In this document: positions 61,268 through 64,000 of the stretch, piece after piece
Layout of the letters: each line of letters opens with the position of its first letter
How positions within the stretch are numbered: the stretch's first letter is position 1
Assembly: GCF_021431925.1 (NCBI RefSeq)
Contig: NZ_CP090371.1
Location: 992,001 to 1,056,000 of the forward strand
Direction: 5' to 3'
Length of the DNA stretch: 64,000 nucleotides
Source: Halobaculum sp. CBA1158
GTDB taxonomy: Archaea; Halobacteriota; Halobacteria; Halobacteriales; Haloferacaceae
Made by a program: the position numbers and the translations under genes
The notes under the pieces: model-generated
Database searches by the model: none
What the model was told of the DNA's origin: nothing
Seen by the model: only the letters and a program-made list of their open reading frames with translations

Positions 61268-61534
61268 CTACCGGGTGACCATCCAGGTCGTCCCGGAGGA
61301 GTAGCCCCACTTCTCCACGTCGATGTCGCCGGCGGCGTCGGCGACGGCGGCCATGTTCGCGCCCACCTCCTTCGCTGAGAGTCCGAGTTCCTCGGCGATG
61401 AGTCGGGACTTGAAGTACGTCCGCTCGCCGGCGTGATCGCGGAGGTACGAGAGGATGCGTCCCTGCTTGTCGCTCAGGTTCCCCCTCGAGGCGTCCACGC
61501 TGTCTGACTGGTCGACGGCGGTGCTCGCGCTCAT
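61268..61534 (-). CDS. Small helical DNA-binding-like protein (DUF7123-like)
   Basis: Protein of 88 aa. After a short acidic N-terminus, residues ~18-75 look like a winged helix: LSDKQGRILSYLRDHAGERTYFKSRLIAEELGLSAKEVGANMAAVAD, then a wing with GYSSGTTWMVTR. This matches a haloarchaeal wHTH family (DUF7123). The ATG at 61534 is used because the upstream frame runs into the 19-bp repeat. Confidence 0.82.
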   Translation of the reverse strand: MSASTAVDQSDSVDASRGNLSDKQGRILSYLRDHAGERTYFKSRLIAEELGLSAKEVGANMAAVADAAGDIDVEKWGYSSGTTWMVTR

Positions 61535-61690
61535 ACAGCGGTCCACGTACCGGCCATCAATAGGGAGTTTGGTACGCGGGGTTAACACCGCGCAGTCGTG
61601 CGATCGTCGCGCGATTTGCGGTCCGCAACGCAGCCGTTGGCTCCCCCGGCGGTACGGTCGCCTAACACCGTGGATCCGGACCGGTGACCC

Positions 61691-61766
61691 AACCGGTGAC
61701 CGGCGACCCAACCGGTGACCGGCGACCCAACCGGTGACCGGCGACCCAACCGGTGACCGGCGACCC
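61691..61766. repeat. 19-bp iteron-like tandem array (4 perfect units)
   Basis: Four identical 19-base units (aaccggtgaccggcgaccc), preceded by a partial unit and followed by 2-3 decayed ones to ~61795. Each unit contains the 11-base palindrome CCGGT-G-ACCGG. It lies in the divergent gap between the DUF7123-like gene and the glycosyltransferase gene. Confidence 0.93.
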
Positions 61767-61917
61767 CCAACCGGCGACACCCAACCGTCGACCGGCGACT
61801 GACGGATCCGGGGTCCGGAAACCGTCGGGGTCCGCCCGACAGCCCCAGTCGAGACTGCTTCGCGTCGAACGGGAAGTACAGAAGGTTCTTATTCGGGCGA
61901 GCGCCACCGAGTGGGTA

Positions 61918-63843
61918 ATGAGCGACCCGGACGGTGACTCCGCGAGCGCCGACGGCGACACCGCCGACACCGACGGCACCGACGCAAGCGGAGCCGCCGA
62001 CGGGGTCCGCGTTAGCGTCGTCCTCCCGGCGTACAACGAGGAGGACACCATCGAGTCGACCGTTCGGACGACCGTCGAGGCGCTGGAGGGGTTCCTTCCG
62101 CGCGACGCGTTCGAAGTCATCGTCGCCGAGGACGGCTGTGACGACCGGACGCCCGAGATCGCCGACCGGCTGGCCCAGGAGGACGTCCGGGTCAAGCACT
62201 TCCACAGCGACCGCAGGCTCGGTCGCGGGGGGGCGTTGGCGCTCGCGTTCGAGCGCGCCGCCGGCGACACCCTCGTCTACTTCGACACGGACCTCGCGAC
62301 GGACATGCGTCACCTGGAGGAACTGGTGGCCCAGATCGAACGCGACGGCTACGACGTGGCGACCGGATCGCGGTGGATGCCGGGCGACGAGGCCGACCGG
62401 CCGGCCAAGCGCGGCGTCCCCTCGCGAGGATTCAACGCCCTCGTCCGGACGATGCTGGGGTCGCGGCTGCGCGACCACCAGTGCGGATTCAAGGCGCTGT
62501 CGCGAGAGGCCTTCGAGGAGCTGAACGACGCTGTGGAGGACAAGCACTGGTTCTGGGACACCGAACTGCTCGTGCGCGCTCAGCGGCGCGGCATGCGCGT
62601 CGCCGAGTTCCCCGTCGACTGGGAGCCGAAGGGCGACTCGAAGGTCGACCTCGTGCGCGACGTGTTCGGCATGGGCAGTCAGATCCTCCGGCTGTGGTGG
62701 CAGCTGTCGGTGTCGCCGCGGATCACCCGGCGGAGAACCGTCGCCGCCGGCGTCGCCCTGACGGTGGCCGCGCTCGCGCTGATGACGGTGTATCTCGATC
62801 CCTCGGCCGTGCTCGATGCGTTCCGCGACGCCGACCCCGTGCCGGTGGCGGTCGCGACCGTCGTGTACGTCCTCTCGTGGCCGCTGCGGGGGCTTCGCTA
62901 CCGCGACATCCTGGACGAGCTCGGCTATCGCGAGCGCGTGAGCTTCCTCACGGGCGCGGTGTTCATCAGCCAGACCGGGAACCTCGTGTTCCCCGCACGC
63001 GCCGGCGACGCCGTCCGCGCGTACGTGCTGAAGGCCCGCCGCGGGATCCCGTATCCGACGGGGTTCGCGTCGCTGGCGGCCGAGCGCGTGTTCGACTTAC
63101 TCACGATCACAGCGATGGCGGGGGCCGTGCTCGCGGGGCTGCTCGCGACCGACGGGACCGGCGCGCTCGCGGCGGCCGTCTCGACGAACGTCCCCGGGGT
63201 CCCGCCCAGCGCGATCGCGAGGGCGATGCAGGTCTCGGCCCTCATCGGCGTTGTCGCCGTGCTCGCGCTGCTGTTCATCGTCGCCACCGCCCGAAGCGAC
63301 CGCAACTACGTCCGCGACGTGATCGCCCGCTTCTCGGAGGACAGCTACGTCGAGTACGTCGTCGGCGTGGTCGAGGAGTTCGCCGCCGGCGTCCAGACCG
63401 TGGCCGGCACCCGTGAGTCGTTCCTCCGCGTGGGCGGCGTCTCGGTGATCGTGTGGACGCTCGACGTGATCACTGCGCTGCTCGTGCTCTCGGCGTTCGG
63501 CGACGCCACGGCGGCGATGACGACGACCCAGCTCGTCGTCGTCGGCTTCTTCGCCGTCTCCGTCGGCAACCTCGCGAAGGTGCTCCCGCTGTCGCCCGGC
63601 GGCGTCGGCCTGTACGAGGCGGCGTTCACCGTGTTCGTCGTCGGCCTCGGCGGCGTCCCCGCGGCGGTCGCGTTCGCCGCGGCGGTGCTCGACCACGGCG
63701 TGAAGAACCTCGTCACGGTCATCGGCGGCGTCGCGTCGATGATCGGATTCAACGTCTCGCTCACCGCCGCCGTCGACGAGACCGACGAGATCGACGAGTC
63801 CGAGACGGACCTCGAAGGCGCGGAGTTCACCGGCGACGACTGA
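61918..63843 (+). CDS. aglD: AglD-like glycosyltransferase with flippase-like membrane domain
   Basis: Two-domain protein of 641 aa. Residues ~30-260 are a family 2 glycosyltransferase: VRVSVVLPAYNEEDTIEST, VIVAEDGCDD, YFDTDLATDM (the D-x-D metal motif), GSRWMPG, HQCGFKALSR. Residues ~275-620 form about eight helices of the UPF0104/LPG-synthase type (LSWPLRGLRYRDIL, SQTGNLVFPARAGDAVRAYVL, LPLSPGGVGLYEAAF). This is the layout of Haloferax AglD, which charges dolichol phosphate with mannose for the last sugar of the S-layer glycan. Leaderless: gttcttatt 28 bases above ATG 61918. Confidence 0.87.
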   Translation: MSDPDGDSASADGDTADTDGTDASGAADGVRVSVVLPAYNEEDTIESTVRTTVEALEGFLPRDAFEVIVAEDGCDDRTPEIADRLAQEDVRVKHFHSDRRLGRGGALALAFERAAGDTLVYFDTDLATDMRHLEELVAQIERDGYDVATGSRWMPGDEADRPAKRGVPSRGFNALVRTMLGSRLRDHQCGFKALSREAFEELNDAVEDKHWFWDTELLVRAQRRGMRVAEFPVDWEPKGDSKVDLVRDVFGMGSQILRLWWQLSVSPRITRRRTVAAGVALTVAALALMTVYLDPSAVLDAFRDADPVPVAVATVVYVLSWPLRGLRYRDILDELGYRERVSFLTGAVFISQTGNLVFPARAGDAVRAYVLKARRGIPYPTGFASLAAERVFDLLTITAMAGAVLAGLLATDGTGALAAAVSTNVPGVPPSAIARAMQVSALIGVVAVLALLFIVATARSDRNYVRDVIARFSEDSYVEYVVGVVEEFAAGVQTVAGTRESFLRVGGVSVIVWTLDVITALLVLSAFGDATAAMTTTQLVVVGFFAVSVGNLAKVLPLSPGGVGLYEAAFTVFVVGLGGVPAAVAFAAAVLDHGVKNLVTVIGGVASMIGFNVSLTAAVDETDEIDESETDLEGAEFTGDD

Positions 63844-63925
63844 CGCTCCCGCGAGGATCAGATCTCTCGAGAGCGTGGATCGCCGCCGACCGCGAGAGCG
63901 AGAGTCCCCACCGACCGCGACCGCG

Positions 63926-64000
63926 TCACTCGTACAGACCGGTGACGAACGGTCCGAGCGCGCCCGCGACCGCGGTCCGGAGCGCGTCGGTCCGGTCGAC
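63926..64000 (-). CDS. C-terminal end of a gene entering from the right edge
   Basis: On the minus strand an open frame enters at 64000 and stops at TGA (63926-63928), giving 24 residues ending RTAVAGALGPFVTGLYE. Codon use agrees with a real gene. Too short to identify. Confidence 0.5.
   Translation of the reverse strand, partial: VDRTDALRTAVAGALGPFVTGLYE

Noticed and set aside
61691-61795. 19-bp array (and the 18-bp array at 50743) as a CRISPR
   Set aside because: Units are contiguous without unique spacers, shorter than CRISPR repeats, and there is no cas gene.

Overview
The window reads as chromosomal DNA of a halophilic archaeon, most likely a haloarchaeon of the Halorubrum/Haloferax kind. 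GC content is very high, the encoded proteins are strongly acidic (long Asp/Glu-rich stretches in RPAP1, DnaG and others), many genes start at ATG or GTG about 28 bases below an archaeal TATA-like element (leaderless style), and archaeal-type information genes are present (archaeal RPA, DnaG, aIF2-alpha, Nop10, S27e, L44e, L10e, NucS). There is no rRNA, CRISPR array, transposase or phage gene. The window is ordinary core genome with a few odd non-coding elements. The genus is an inference.

Layout. 0-6 kb: 5' part of mutL (minus, runs off the left edge), two conserved haloarchaeal proteins, an M29 aminopeptidase, and gap/pgk in convergent orientation. 6-13 kb: ABC exporter, DUF192 lipoprotein, tRNA-Val and tRNA-Phe each followed by copies of its own 3' end, a DoxX-like membrane protein, and a 4-base-overlapping deacetylase/formyltransferase pair. 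13-15 kb: cold-shock protein, NucS, ribosomal protein L10e. 15-25 kb: an acyl-CoA metabolism district (thiolase + DUF35 partner, ACAD11-like kinase divergent from an acyl-CoA dehydrogenase, hydrolases, second acyl-CoA dehydrogenase, regulator, SDR). 25-34 kb: regulator, DsbA-like protein, mutS, a duplicated ferritin-like lipoprotein. 33-39 kb: PAS histidine kinase divergent from the rpa1-rpap1-rpe operon. 39-45 kb: coiled-coil protein, SppA, DUF373 membrane protein, aldo/keto reductase. 44-48 kb: the archaeal translation cluster L44e-S27e-aIF2alpha-Nop10-PAC2, interrupted by a DUF2306 membrane gene. 48-55 kb: geranylgeranyl reductase, a second DUF373 paralogue, gpmI, dnaG. 55-64 kb: isochorismatase-like hydrolase, regulator, SPFH/NfeD pair, pyruvate kinase, and an AglD-like glycosyltransferase; a minus-strand gene enters at the right edge.

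How the genes work together. Four of the five lower-glycolysis enzymes lie here (gap, pgk, gpmI, pyk; enolase absent) but not in one operon. Replication and repair are well represented: mutL, mutS, nucS, rpa1/rpap1/rpe and dnaG. The 15-25 kb block would serve fatty-acid or hydroxy-acid oxidation.

The most unusual content is non-coding. (i) Repeated copies of tRNA 3' ends sit behind both tRNA genes, with a shared hairpin whose stem bases differ between copies while pairing is kept. (ii) Three perfect hairpins in a row sit in frame inside mutS. (iii) Two ~125-bp elements with terminal inverted repeats lie in opposite orientation upstream of gpmI. (iv) A 19-bp iteron array, each unit holding a palindrome, lies upstream of the AglD-like gene.
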